Positions 37,654-51,000 of a stretch of 64,000 nt of DNA are shown one piece after another (within the stretch, counting starts at the first letter, position 1; each line of letters begins with the position of its first letter). The stretch comes from Tanytarsus gracilentus (lineage: Eukaryota; Arthropoda; Insecta; Diptera; Chironomidae), in NCBI GenBank assembly GCA_038502055.1, contig JAXRKN010000045.1, forward strand, positions 4,734,501 to 4,798,500. Direction: 5' to 3'. Position numbers and translations under genes: made by a program. Below the pieces are notes generated by a model. That model saw only the letters and a program-made list of their open reading frames with translations, was not told the origin of the DNA and did no database searches.

Positions 37654-40600
37654 TTTCAACCCTCGCCATCGCATCGAAAATTTTTTAATTCTCTCGAATA
37701 AAATGCATCACATTGAAAAAGTCAGAAAATGTTATTTTTTGCTTCTATGCGATTTCATTCGATCAAAAAAAACAACAACGACGTCGCAGTAAGAAGAAGA
37801 AAAGAAAAACCAATTTATGGCTTCCACCTTTTGTTCGACTCGATGTTTTATGTTTGATATCAAAAAGGGAATAAATTTTTTGTTACTTTGTGAATTTTCA
37901 GAAAGTTCAGGTGCGTATTTTGGAGTGATGCAAAAGGATCAAAAATACCTTTTGGACATCCCCGATTCGTTTTGGAGATATTTTCATTTCGTACTGGACT
38001 CTGCCTTTTATCTATTTTTTGGGATCGCATTAATCGTCCTTTTTTTGCTCGTTTCCTTTTTTCTTCTTTTTTTCACATTAAAAGTTATATAAAAAAGGGA
38101 CACAATGAGGACTCGACGATCGACTGTGTGTGTGTGCGATGGCGAAGATTGCAATTCTAAAATTTCACACGCTATCGAGAAAATTTTTCCCTCAGCCGTT
38201 TCCTGCTGGTTGTAAGAGCTGCTGATGATGATGCCAAAAAATATATCTAACTCGTATTAGATCCAATTTATGTCTGAATGCATGTCGAAATGTGGGTGTT
38301 CGAGTAATCTTTTGCACATTATTTAATCTCATTTCCTCTCAACTGCATCAAAACTTTCTCGAGGTATCTAATGAAAGGAATTTTAAGTGAATATCAAGCG
38401 GGTCTCAATTATTTTTAGGGAGAGAAAGTCATAAATTAATTGCAATTTATTTAATAAAAATTATGATGATTCGCTCTTTATTTACGCTCATCATGATCGT
38501 ATATGCGTAAATTGATTCATTCTCGACCCGAAAAAAAGAGACTTTTTTATGCTGGTTGAATAATTGATAATTTTTTTTATATGAATTGCATTTTCTCATG
38601 CACACACATCACTACTTGAATAAATTTAACGTAGAGAAAGTCATTAAAAACTTTTTTAATGGTGGGATCGCGCTAGATTGTTTAATTAAAAATTACGAAA
38701 ACGTACGAATGTACAGAAGAGATACTTAAATAAAAGTCGTCATAATTTTTCCATTTGATCAAATAAAATTTCAAAGACTCGCGTGAATATTAGAAAAGCT
38801 GAAAAAATGGCGCAAATATATCAACTGAGTAGCGTGTTAATTTTGTGTGTAAATTTGTCTATGTGGCGAAATATGATGTTGATAAGTTGACTCTCAACTT
38901 GCACACAAAAGGGCCTTTAACGTTTCTCTTTTCATACATGCAAAGTAAAAATTCAATGTTTACATGCAAACTCAAATTTCTCATCCACATTATGCTGAAA
39001 AAATTATCAAATTAAAATGGGATTAATTTTGAAGTTTTATGGCAAAACTAAAATTACAAACATGTGTATTAAAAAAATTCAGCGTATTTTTTGAATTCAA
39101 AATTTATTTGAACCTTTAAATTTTCATTCCATCCCACTTTTCAATGTAATGTCAAGTAAGATGAAACTTTTTCTCGTCTCTAATCAAACTTCATATTTTT
39201 TTATGCGTGCGACCCACTTTTCTTGCACATTTCATTTGACTTTGTGGCCCTTCTCTTCCAACGGTTCATTTTTCTCTATTCCAAACTAAAAAACAAGGCG
39301 GTATTATTAAGCTTTTTGTTCATACAAATTGAAAGCACTCGTGTCAGAGAAGCTTTTAAGCTCTGGTCTTATTTCTTCTTTTTGTTCGTATCCGTATACG
39401 AATTACATTTAGTGTGAGTGACTTTCGTGCAAATTATAAAATTTGGTTTTTAATCATGTAATTAGTGCAGCAGCTCATTAAATTTCATCGTATAAAGTTT
39501 AGAAATAATGAAACAAAAAAAATTTATTTAAATAATTTTTTCGATTTTGTCTCAATTTTGAAGTTAATTAAGTTTTTGTTATACAGCTGACAGTTGACTC
39601 ACTTGTAACGTATTTTTTCAAAAATGTGATAAAGTGATTCGGATTGTTCTTAAATTTAATTAAATATTTGCTCCAACATAAATAAAAAATAAATGTAATA
39701 AAGTTCCATTAGTGCTCTCTATATTTTGTGCAGATTCAGAAGGCTTATCTTTATTACACAACACAGTGATTGGAGTCATATTTTTTTGCGTGCATTGGTG
39801 ATGTTCAATGATGTGTTTTAACTAAGATTTTTTCCTCAACATGAATTAATTTAAATAAATGAATCATCAGATAAAATTCAGGGTTGGTTTTGAATAAAGT
39901 TTAGCCACAATTAAGCATAATTAATAGAATTTTATTTTATGGTTGAGCAAATGTGTAACGGTTAGTAAAAATTTGAACTATGATACCTATGTAATATTTA
40001 CAGTTCAGAGTGAAATTCAAATTTTTGTTTTCTAAAAATTTTTGATAAATTTAAAGAAATTTGTGTACAGGACCACAAAAAATCATTAGTTTGGTAGTTT
40101 TCTAACTTTTAAGATTAGAAAGTTATAATCCAGTCATCAATTTATTATCAAATTTGACAATTTAATGGAGCTGGATCTTTTTTTCACACCAATGCATTTT
40201 TATCACACACATGCAATTTTATTAAGCTCTTTTGATGAAGCAAGCAGGTGTGATGACGAATTCTGGGAAAATTAATTTATCATTTTATGAATAAATAAGC
40301 CATTTTTGAGAATTTTACTAATAATAAAATCCAGGCTAAAGATGGAAAAAAGACAAACGAAATATATTGCTGATGGAGAAATACTTCGTCAAAGTCGGAA
40401 AAACATAAAAATAAAATTTCATTGACTTGACTTTTTTTCCCATGCAAGTTCAGATTTTTCGCAGTCTTAAAGGCAAATAAGATTTCTCTGACGTCGAGTC
40501 TGGTCTAATAATACCGCCTTGCTAAAAAACCTCTTTTTTCATCATCGCGCATTTTGTAAAATGTTTGCTCATTGGCAATGCTTTGCCATGAGATCTCACA

Positions 40601-43487
40601 CATTCACTCGCTGTGCTGCTGTGCGCGAGAGCTGCCCGATAAATGCATGCGTGTGAGTTGTGCATATTGTTTGTGATTATTGCATGCGCGAAGCGAAATA
40701 CGAAAAGTCAATGGACTCTCCGCGATGGAACCAAATTTACAATCTTTTCTCTTCTCTTTCTTCTCTCCTCAATCTCCATTTACGAACTTTTCTGTTTAAT
40801 AATAAATGGCGGAGCTTTAATAGATGATGCTGACTTGCAGTGAATGCGAAAGGCACTTAAAGTGAAAAAGATAAATTGATCGGCCCTTCCTCTTGCGCGG
40901 CAGCAGCACACTTAAGCCCTAATCTCGCACACTGCGCCAACTTTTGCCGTTCACTCCGATCGACGCTGGGAATGGCATGAACTTAAAAAACGAGTGTTCT
41001 GATTTTGGGAGACTTTAATTAAGTTGAAAGGCGGCAGTAGCTCATTAAGAAATGTTGTTAGATCTGCAATCTTATCTCGGATAATTGAAAATTTCGAAAA
41101 AAAAAGTTTCTCTTATGAAAAAAAATGCAAATACAAACATGTGACCAGCTTAAGGGCATTAAAAAAAATAAAAACCGTCATTCGGCAAACTATTTACATA
41201 TGCGTTACCTTCATCGCATTCATTGGCAATATTAAAAGCGGCGAGGGCTGATGACGGCTATAAATAATTCCATAAAAAGACCTCCGACAAATGGAAGATG
41301 TGGCGTAAAAATTTCCTTCAAAAACTTCATTGTATGCGAGAAAATATTTATTTGTTGCAGCCACATGAAAATTTATATTTTCGAGAGAAATGAGCAGCAT
41401 ATGAATTGATATAGCAAACAAATGCTACGTTTTACAATTTTTTTTTGCCTCTCACTTGTTTCCTTTCCCCGATGCATTCTCAAGAAATTGTAAGAGCTTC
41501 AAGAAAATCAACAAATTTACTCTTTCTTGTGTGATGCTTCGTGTACTTTTTAATTAGAGAATTTTTTTTGGAATTAATTGGCTTTGGTTGAAGTGTTTTA
41601 GAAATATCGTAAATTATTCAATAACAAAACAAAATTTAATAAAGGTTCAATTCCTAAAATTTCAACAAAACAAAATCGAATCTTAAATCATTTTTTAAAA
41701 AACAAAATCAAAAAAAACGTTCAGGAAGCGTCAAACAGTTTTTTTGTACTTCTGTGCATAAATAAATTTTTAAAACGCATTTCAAGTCATGATGTCCAAT
41801 CATTACAACTCTCAACTTCCTCTCTCATGTCGTTTTCATCAATGAACTTTCTTTCAGCTCACTCGCTTGGAATATCAAACAGCGCGTTATAAGCAAACGT
41901 TTCCATTCTCTCTTTATTGGTAGTAAGAATATCGAAATGCAGAGAAAGATGAATTTCATATGATAAATATTGACATTTAATTTTTTGTCCCCTTTTTCTT
42001 CTCAAAACCGACCACGACTCGATGACAATGTTGCATTTTCGAAAATTCACACCAGAATTTCTTGTTTGCTGTGTGATTAACAGCAACCAGCAGAGAAATG
42101 AGTGTGTGGAAAGATTTTCTCTCGACCCGCATGAAGAAATTTATTTATTTTTTGCTAAAATATTAAAGAAATTTTCCCATGCAATTAGTCGTTGCGTAAT
42201 TGCTTCGAATGAAACTTATTGGACACTAATTCTTACAAGACTCGATGTGAGTAAACAAAGCGATCACGAGAACAAAAGAAAATAATCCTTAAGCTAGGGC
42301 AACAGGTGCCTTTTTTACTATGAGCATCGATCCTTCATGTGCATCCATTGTCTCCAACCACAATTTACTTCATTCTCTTTTTTCTGCATCTCTCTAGAAT
42401 TCACTTGCACATTTGGATATATTTCCATTATGTCAAAATAAAGTTGACAAAAGACTCATGCATTTCAAAAGAATTAAAAGAATTGAAGGAGGATGTTGTG
42501 AATTGAGGTATGCAAGATTTTAAAGAGATCTTTTTTCAACTCTTTCAGATGAATTTTTAATACTTTATTGAATTTCAATTAATTTATGAAATAAATTTAG
42601 AACATGACGAATTGCATTTATTTCAATTTTAAATAGAACAGTTTGAGTCACATGCAACTTATCATTAACGCGATCATAATTTCAGTTGTGCAGCAAAAAG
42701 AGAAGTTAAAACAAACCTTTCATTATCTCTCTCGCTATGACTTTCCAAAAAAGAATTGCTGGCAACGCCAAAATAAAAATTATAGCCGCATGCAACGTAG
42801 CATTTTTTCGTAATTTCTCTCTTTCTCTTCCCATTCACATTTTTTATCATGACTGCTGAATCAATTAAATAGCACATGTGTGTGCAATGTGTAAATGCGC
42901 CTTCCTCTCACTCACTCGCTTCGCCATATTCGAAACACACAAAATTTATTTCGCTTTTTTTTGGTAAAAATACTTTTCGAGTTCCTGTTTTTGTGTTTGC
43001 TTTAATGTGCATTTGAAGAGGGGATGAATTAACATTTTTTTGCAGGGTGAGTGAATTTCAAATTATTTTGCTCGCATTTCCTCTTCTCACCCGCTTCACA
43101 TTGTTCTTTTAATTCGGAATGGCCATTTTGGGAATGCAAGCGATTCCCTTTTTTTTGGGTGTGCGTAAAAACGCAATTTTAACTTTTCTTCTTTATTTAT
43201 TATACGAAACATAATTGCCGTTGAGCTCACATAAAAAATGTTCTCAAGCATTTTTTTGTGCACCTTTTTTTGATATAAAAATTGTATCAAAAAAAAATGT
43301 TGCAGAAAAGGTCAACTCGATAAAAGGATCTTCGAGAGTCCTTTTCACATTCTTGATCTGAGTGTAATTTTTCAAACTGTCGCATTTTCTCAGGATTTAT
43401 GGGGCCCAAAGCAATATTTCTTCTTCTTTTGATTTCTTGATATGAAAAATTAATAAAAGTCAAACATTTTTTTGTAAAATGAATTTT
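37654..43487. other. Spacer between the arms of the inverted duplication
   Basis: 5.8 kb of single-copy AT-rich DNA. Its open frames (for example 37817-38092, 40643-40843 and 42022-42285) have no recognisable domain. Texture close to the arms (TTGATATCAAAAAG at 37854, AAAGGA motifs, GAA tracts) resembles the arms themselves. No transposase, integrase or polymerase frame is visible, which argues against a self-mobile element with giant terminal repeats. Confidence 0.55.
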
Positions 43488-46400
43488 ATTGGTGAATTTA
43501 TATATTTTCTACCTGCCTCAATTTCGTTGCAGCCAGTCTGCTGTTTTTGTTGCTCAATCGAGCATTCCAAACTCGAATTTTATTCACCAACAAACGCGAA
43601 TAAAAAATTTTCAGTTTGATATCAAAAAGATCCTTTTAGTCCTTTTTTCTTTTCTTCTTCTTTGTGTCTGCGAATGTGAACCTAAAATTTAATGCCGATT
43701 AATAATGCTGATGTGTGTGGGAAGAATTGAAAGCTGCAAGAAGTCCTTTTTTGATTCGCTTTTAATGCAATGCGATGCAATGAATTAAAAAAATGTTTGA
43801 ATTTATTCTCAAACAAATCAAGTGGAAAAGAAGAAGAAGAAGATGAAAATCTTAAAAGGGTTGCACTAATGGCATTGAAGCCACAGTAAAAAAATGAAAT
43901 CGAAATTTGTTTGCTCAAAGACTGAAAGTTAAATCGAACTAGAAAAAAAACAAGTTCGAAAGCATCGCGATGAGGTTGAAGAATCATAAATCAGAACAAT
44001 GGAGACAAAAATCATGAAAAAGGACTTTTTGATATCAAAACTGTGTAACTTGTGTAGGAGATTGAAGAATTAAGTCAGCAGGTAAATTTTGACCTTTTTC
44101 ACTTCTTCTTCTTCATTTTCGTGTCTCGAATTATTTTTATTTCTTTTCTCTCTCTCCCCTAAAATCTTTCCTTGCATCATTCTTGTTACTTTTATTCTTC
44201 TTCTTCATCTCGATTGTGCACCAGCTCAGACTCAATTGTGTGCTCGCCAGCATCAAATAAGAAAAATAATAACACAATGCCGATGTGCTGTGAGGTGCAA
44301 TAAAAGAAGGAAGAAAAAGAAAATCTTGCACTTGATTCCTTCACTCTCCGATGTCTGCTGCGTGTGCATTATGACTTTCTTCCTTGATTATTATTAAGAA
44401 CATTTCTAATTGGTTATCGATCAACCCCTGCTGATTTTCTTCTTCTTCATTTAAATTTGCAACCCTCGAATTTTTTTGATTCGCTCAATAAAAAAAGTTC
44501 CAACCTCTAATTCAAATTTTACCTCTTTAATGACAATGATCAGGAAATTGTATCATCAGTAACAACTTGAACAACATGTGCATCTGCAGAATGACTCCAA
44601 TTTTAATCTTTTTCCCTTTTCTCATCCTTTTTTCTCTCTCAACACGATCGCGAATCAAAAAGTTAAAAAATTCTTTCCCACGCACTTTTTAATCCCTGAA
44701 GCATCCTCGAACATCTTTCGTGTATTTGTGTGTGTGTGTGTTTATGTTTATGATGGAACCTTAGAATTCAAATTAATATCGGGACGCACATCTGGCTTCG
44801 TTTTTTTCAACTAGAATTAAAAGTTGATTTTTTCCTTTCGATTTCAAATTTCACGGTCAAACAAAAAATGCAGGAAAGGATTTTTAAAGTCCTCAATAAA
44901 TAAAAAAGTGATCATTAACTCATCAATAATAATTTTTTTCGGTTGCTTATTTGCATAATCAGATGCACCGCAGCCTGAACTGATCTTCCTGCATATCTGC
45001 ATGCAGCAAAATAAATTTCAGTAAGGGAATTTTGCGTGAGAAAAAAAATCCTTTTTGTGATATTTTGCATCAGAATGAATAAGGAAGGATTGACTGATTT
45101 GCATAATATTCAAATGAGCAGAAGAAATTTCTCCTTTCCTAAGGTGATCGTTAAGGACTGCCATGATTGTGTTTGTGAAATATGTTTGCTCTTCTTCGAG
45201 ATAAAAAATTTCTCTTCACTGCAATTAAACAAGTTCGTTGCAGATATTTCTCAAATTTAATTTATTCAACTACAAACACACACTCAGAGACACAGTTGAT
45301 ATGCAAATGTTTTTTGCTGCTGCTGCCTTGGCCCTTCTTAAAATCTCTCTTAAAGCAGCTGGCGGTTCCTTACTCGCTTTTAAACTGTTACATAATTTTA
45401 ATTTATTTCTTCTTCTTGTTCTGCAACTGCTCACTCAGATTATTTTGCATAATTTTTACAATTAAAATTCCGTTGAAAGTTAATTTGCATTTTGGCAGTT
45501 TTTAAAAGGACGCGAAGATTTTCAGCAATTTGATTTGATGTCGATTTAAAAATTAAAAATCAAATTTGATGTAAAAATTTGCATTTTAAAAGTCTCTTTT
45601 TTGTCTGTTGACGTGGCTGGGTGCAGCATCAGTTTTTAGTCATCAGAAATCATCTAAACGCACACAAATGTTCATCGACGACGCACATTTTTGCAGCTTC
45701 TAATTTTTTCTATGCATATGTTCATGCTCAAAATGAAAAACAAAAAAATATTCTCTTCGCTGTTTTTGCCCTCGAAAGAAAGAACTCTCAATTCTAGCAT
45801 CGCCAGTTCAACCTACACACATCCAGCGACAAAGAACTTTTTTCGTGAAATTCCAACACATTGAAGAAGAAGAAGTGAATTAAATTACGCAACGCACACT
45901 GGCAACGGAAAAATAGTGAAGTGCAACTGCAAACGCACAAAATTGAGCATTTTAGAACATCCAGAGTGTGTGTAAGAAGAAGAAGTGGAGAAATATTTTT
46001 TGTGTGTGGGTGCGAATGAAGCACTTTTGAGTTGTCTGATGTCGATGGATTTTGTAACCTGATCGGAGTGAGAAAGCACATCGGGCACGCCGGAAGATCG
46101 CGTCTAGTGAAAAATTCATCAAGAATTCATTTTTGTGCGTTTCTTGCATGTGTCTGTGACTTTGAAATGACCGTGAATTCACGGAGGGTAACGACCCACA
46201 TTTTATGTGTTTTGTTATTTTTTTGGGACTTGCAGAGAGCCCGACACGTCTATCTATCGCTCATTCTTCTTCTTCTTCTTCTTCTTCTTAATTCTAACTT
46301 TATGACTGCGAGAAATCTTTTCGTCGTTCAATGAGATTCGAAGGAGGCAAAAAGGGCACAAAATTCATTTTCATTTTTATTTCACTTCCTCGCTGCGAGA

Positions 46401-48046
46401 TTTTTTATTTTATAAGTTTTTGGTGCTGCTTTGTTTATGTATACAAAAATGAAACGCATTTTTCATGCCGTCTTATGTCTTTTGTTAACATCGACTCTCC
46501 CAAAAGGATTCAAATTAGAAACTTTTTTAAATTTGAGCGAGAATTTCTTGATAATTTTTAATGATTTTAGAGTTTAAAAAGATTGAAAGTCATGTCATGA
46601 GGTTATAGATGAAAAATTATCAGCAGCGATGACAAAATTTTTAGAATGAAATTCTTGATAGAAATTAAAAGATCTCGAGGTCCATAAAAACGTGCGGCTC
46701 ATCCACGATAGAATTTGTTGATGTAGGCAAAGGCAGGGCGAGAAGTGTTAAATTTTTTCTCTTTTTTATTTTTCTTCTTTCCGTCATCAATGCGTGCATG
46801 CACTTGGAAATCTTCTTTAAATCATCATCGCGATGCTTTTTCTTACTTTTTTTCACCGCATGTCTGTTCGCCATCGCATTTTTCATCCGCGTCATTACAA
46901 AAAATCTTCTTTAGAAAATGAATTTTGCTTCTAAATTTAGATTATGTGCATTGCCATGCAATGTCTGTTTTTAATCTTTTCAAGTTTCAACAAATTCAAT
47001 TTAAAAATTAAAAAGATTTCTCATAAATTTAGTAAGAAGAAGACAAGGGCCAATGGCAATCGCAAAATGGACGAAGAGTTCGCGAGATCGCGCGAATTCA
47101 CAAATACACCTTCACTCTCCCTCTCCGAATATTTTTTATATTTTTGCAACATAAATTCGCTTTATGCGTGTGCGAATGAAATTTTACGTCATCGCTGGCA
47201 CTTTTTGAATCTCGCTCGGATTTCAGCAGTTTTGCGGCAGGTCAGTTTTGTTTTTGCTCATTTTTGCTTTGCTATTTTCTTTCGTTGCTTTCGAATGAGT
47301 GAAAAAATCATCAAGCATCGCCATCGTGGCCTCGACTCGCAGTTAATAAATTATTCAGTCTGGAAATTTTTTTACTTCTTCGTCGAACATGAAATAGCAA
47401 AACTTTTTTTTGGACAGTTGACATGACGTGTACGCGATAGTCCTCAATTAATTTTTCATTTTCTCATCCCTTTGCTATTTCCTTTAGTGTCCCTCATATC
47501 ACACAATTGTTTTTTGTATGTCCAAAATCCTTTTAATCAATCGCATGCAATTAATGAAATTACTTTTGATATCGCGTCGATTCACCAAAAAGTACATCAT
47601 GGTGTGATGTCAATTCATCATTTTTAGAACGTGTGTGTGTGTGTGTGTGTGTCGAGCTTAAAGAAAGCAAAAAAAATGTTCATCCCCAATTATTGCCACC
47701 CACCTCCAAAATTCAGTCAGATAGCCTTAAAAGCAATTTCGTATTTCTATGACAAAAAATGGACAAAACAGAAACGAAAATTGATAAAATTCAGAAATTT
47801 CGTGAGTCCATCACCGCCATGCGTTCAATTCATCGTGCCAATCGTCGATCTAGCAAATGCGAGCTAAAAATTCGATTTTTTTTTCTGTGTGTAAATTAAT
47901 AATTGATGAGGTAAATTTTTCTATTCTATTGCGAGTGCTGCCAACCACCAATTTTACCAATTTTTTTTATTCATTTCAACCCCTACCCAGTGCACAATAC
48001 ACTCACGCACTACTTCGCATTATTAATAATTTTTTTTCTAATGGAC
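43488..48046. repeat. Right arm of the large inverted duplication (no insertion)
   Basis: Reverse-complement partner of 31925-37653. Differences seen by eye: a longer (GT)n tract at about 47631-47652, a few substitutions near 46665-46695, a short indel near 48031-48037, and absence of the 1.15-kb insertion. No genes are called in it. Confidence 0.95.
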
Positions 48047-51000
48047 ACCTGAAAAAAAGAATGTTTTTCACTGTGAATTGATATATTTGCGCCATCGGAA
48101 CATACAAAAAAAATTGGTCACTAGTGGAGTGAGAAAACGCGATTTCCAATCATTTTTTGTTGTTTCTTTTGTTTACTTTTTTCCTGATAAATAAGTAATT
48201 AATTCTTTTTGTTTAATTTTGTCTTTTCGGACATCACATTGCACGCACTTTGCTACCTGGCAAAGAGCATTTTCCTTCCCTCAGCCAACATAATAGAGGA
48301 CACACAATAAACACGGCAATATGAGGGTAATTATTGAGGGAACTATGAAAAAGAGTTGAAAGGGATGAGAAAATGTCATAAAAGAGAAATTTATGCAAAA
48401 CATTAGTGCACATTTTTTCGCAGAGGGTTGTAAAATAATTTCGCATGAACAAAAATGCAAAATTCCTTCAATCCTTTAGACACTTATATTGCACCATGCA
48501 AAAGAAGGGTTATGCAACCCCTTTAATAGCTTTATTGTTCAGCTCTTTTGTTTGTTCAGATCCTAAACAGATCAGGTAGATGTGTTTTGTTAATTTAGCA
48601 ATAAAATTGAATTTTTAGATTTCCTCAATAGAAATTTGAGTTGAATGTGGGATGAGTTTGATATGTATTGCATAACAGGGATTTTTTCTGAGAAAATAAT
48701 GAAATAGCGAGATGAATCATGGAGGTTTAAAAATGCATTAAATAATGCTGGTTGAACTTTGATTCTAATAAGATTTAATTAAATATTTTGCAGTCAATGA
48801 TGATTGCAGCGACATCTACTGAAAGTTAAAGAAAATAATTGATTTTGAATTTAAAAAATACGTTATTTATTTTTTAAAAAATTTTGGACTGTGAATTCTT
48901 AAAAATTGTGTTTAATTTTTAATTGAAATTTTTTTAAGAAAATAAATAAATTATGTTTAAATTTCTGAATTTTTAAAAAGAAATTTAAAAAACTGAAACT
49001 AATTCAGTTTTAAAATAATTTTTTATTTTCCCACAAATAAATTCCCGCTTCCGGTACACCACATCAAGTTGGACACAATAAATTAAAATCAAGAGTTTTC
49101 ATCTCATTATTTAAATATCCTCATTCACTCATCTTCTATTAACGGAAAATGTTAACATTCATAAAATCTTGATTAATGATCAAATCCCTAAAAAATTCCT
49201 GTCTTAATCTCATGTCGTTGACAGGATAACAATGCTAAGAGAGTTTGAAAATCAAAAAATAATAAAAGACTAAACAATCGTCAGTTCATTCAATTTAATT
49301 AACCCATAAAAATAACTCGTCAATCCCTTTTTTATTATTCAGAAAGAAATCATCTCAGTTACATGAAATCGCATGCTTTTTGCTTTGTCCGTGGCACTGA
49401 ATTGAATTAGAAACTTTTTTATTTCTTCTTTATTGAATGTCTGTAATTCCTTATAACAACTCTCAATGTATTGAGGAAAAGTCATAAAAATTAAGAAGGA
49501 TAAAAAGAGAGAGAAAAAAATCGAACGTGATGCGAATTGAAATTTTTTGCCAAAGAACATGCTGGATGTTTTTAATGCGAATGTCCTGAATGAGATTTAG
49601 TTGAATTTTTAAAAGATGCATTTTTAGATTTTTTTTCAGCTTGAAATTTACTTAAAATTAACAAAGAAATATTTTAAATATTTGCTAAAGTTAAAAAATT
49701 AAACTTCAATAAATTTTTAGGTACTCTGAAAATTATTTAAAAGTTATTAATTTTCTTCCGATCCTTTAATCCAATTTTTCTAGGTCACAACTTCAAGCCA
49801 ATATATTTTAATTAATTTGACTTTCCATTTAATCTTTTAATTTCTTCTTTCTTTATCAAAAAGATTCATAGAAAAAATTTCCTTTTGCCTTTTGAACTTT
49901 TTCGTTATTATCGCATTGCAATTCACTGAACTAGAAACTTTTTTTTACAGTCACTAAACGAACTTCTTAATACTTAATACATCACCCTGAGAAGCGAAAG
50001 TTTATCTTAAAGTTGCTCCCTTTTTACTCAACGAATGTGAAATGCTTCACATGAAAATGTGTTTAATTAAAACTTAATCTCGAAGTGCAAAAAAGCTTTT
50101 CGGGAATGAAAATAAATTTTACTCAAAAAAATTTGATAAACTAAAAAATTAGTGTTGAGGGAAATAATAAAAGCACATTTAATTAAAACTTTCTCTTTTG
50201 TGTGCAATTTTCAATGAAAAGTGTCACGAGTTTGAAAATTTTATCAAGCAGGAAAGTGCGGATTGATATTAAATTTTAATTGGATTATCATAACCTAAAA
50301 AATCATCGAGATACTTTAAAAAGAATCAACAAGTTGCACTATCAGCTTTTCGTCATTTTTCTAAAGTGTTTTCATGAAACTGTAATTTTATGAGTCTCAT
50401 GAATATTCATGAAATAAAATATACGAAAATTATTCCAGACACGAATTTCACTTTTTTAATAAAATAAACATTAGTCAAAAGGTTATGACTACAAATGTAC
50501 ATGCACCATAATCCTATTATTAACGTATTAAAAATTTAATTCAATTTAATCCTTGTAAAATGGAGATTACACCTCATCAAAATAGTGAAAAGGTTAAATT
50601 TTATGTTGTGACATTTTTGAGTGCCACAGGTAAAATACATTATGACGCTAAAATTTTTAAAAATTATTATTTTCAAACTGAATAATTTATTAAATTAACA
50701 TTTATTAATTTTCAAACATTTTATTAAATTACTTAAATTTTTGTAACGTATTTTTTTTTGTAAACTATATAAAAAGCTTTCAAGTCTTTCTCTCCAGTTC
50801 AAATTTTTCTCTTCAATTAACCTGAAAATATATCAAAAAGAAATTTCTTCACTTGAAAGTTTCAAAGAAAATTCTAACTTTAACAAAATTTTTCTAGCCT
50901 TTCACAAAATCTGATTATACAGCACTATATAAATTTTCATCCATAAACTCTCAACATCTTATCGTGAAAATCCATTTAATTCCATTCTTATCGATGCCCT

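Noticed and set aside
31925..48046. Giant DNA transposon (Polinton/Maverick-like) with 4.6-kb terminal repeats
   Set aside because: The spacer has no integrase, polymerase B, packaging ATPase or capsid frames, and no target-site duplication flanks the outer ends.
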